Shown: positions 63,925-64,000 of the stretch, piece by piece
How the letters are laid out: every line of letters starts with the position of its first letter
Numbering within the stretch: the stretch's first letter is position 1
Assembly: GCA_933822405.4 (NCBI GenBank)
Contig: CAKOGP040000113.1
Coordinates: 570,036-634,035, forward strand
Direction: 5' to 3'
DNA from: Cylindrotheca closterium
Lineage: Eukaryota > Bacillariophyta > Bacillariophyceae > Bacillariales > Bacillariaceae
Length of the DNA: 64,000 bases
Position numbers and translations under genes: made by a program
Notes under the pieces: model-generated
Database searches by the model: none
The model's input: the letters and a program-made list of their open reading frames with translations, nothing else
What the model was told of the DNA's origin: nothing

Positions 63925-64000
63925 TTACACAAGAGGATCAGATGGTGCTGATGCTGACTTTCTTCGCGTCAAGGCCCCAGGCGAGGAGTACAAATGTGCT
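63925..64000 (-). CDS. Possible 3' end of a minus-strand gene (partial)
   Basis: Reading the minus strand from the window edge, one frame is open to a TAA at 63925-63927 and encodes a basic/Ser-rich tail (SSPGALTRRKSASAPSDP). Only 24 codons are visible, so this is a possibility, not a firm gene. Confidence 0.25.
   Translation of the reverse strand, partial: AHLYSSPGALTRRKSASAPSDPLV

Overview
The window reads as nuclear DNA of a diatom, probably a pennate one. Genes are short and closely packed on both strands. They carry small GT-AG introns, mostly 65-180 nt. Several proteins begin with a signal peptide ending at a Phe-containing cleavage site (VQG/F, VTA/F, VQS/F, VNS/F), the plastid bipartite presequence type of diatoms. 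Families typical of diatoms are present: a DVLCGRGG-type DUF6824 regulator, the NIQIREYPIIVGDNP motif family, cyclase-phosphodiesterase fusions and a candidate periplastid UFD1. No rRNA, tRNA, CRISPR array or prokaryotic operon was seen.

Layout. 1-3127: 3' part of a membrane nucleotide cyclase fused to a class I phosphodiesterase. 3400-4769: a non-coding element with terminal inverted repeats and two dense TGACGC/GCGTCA arrays, ending 65 bp before a homocysteine S-methyltransferase gene. 6693-9815: a tandem pair of PHB-depolymerase-like esterases, the second lacking catalytic Ser and His. 10149-17325: plastid fibrillin, plastid aspartate aminotransferase, two membrane proteins and an NmrA-like reductase. 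17505-22347: a Cys-rich four-pass protein, a pterin carbinolamine dehydratase and a cation/Ca2+ exchanger. 23236-27042: a complete second cyclase-PDE. 27330-35067: COG4, a small hydrophilic protein, a four-pass protein, a copine and a diatom-motif protein. 35506-42153: DsbA-like protein, methyltransferase, UFD1-like protein, ADP/ATP-carrier-like protein and a secretory coiled-coil protein. 42267-47129: two small minus-strand genes, a transglutaminase-like protein and an H+-pyrophosphatase. 47423-55800: DUF6824 regulator, degenerate SET protein, mitochondrial EF-Tu, a Cu/Zn-SOD-fold protein lacking its metal ligands and a CCT-domain protein. 56774-63531: IMP3, a membrane PPK2-like protein, an OTU protease and an acidic, cysteine-rich, probably GPI-anchored protein. 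A minus-strand gene may run off the right end.

The strongest leads are: (i) three proteins whose folds are kept but whose catalytic residues are lost (esterase at 8559, SOD-like at 53103, SET-like at 49878); (ii) the TIR element that places about 25 TGACGC sites in the promoter region of a methyl-cycle gene, beside cyclic-nucleotide genes; (iii) a UFD1 with a secretory leader, a candidate for the plastid protein-import machinery SELMA; (iv) a membrane-anchored PPK2-like protein. Genes were modelled by hand from reading frames, splice motifs and recalled family motifs. No alignment or database search was run.
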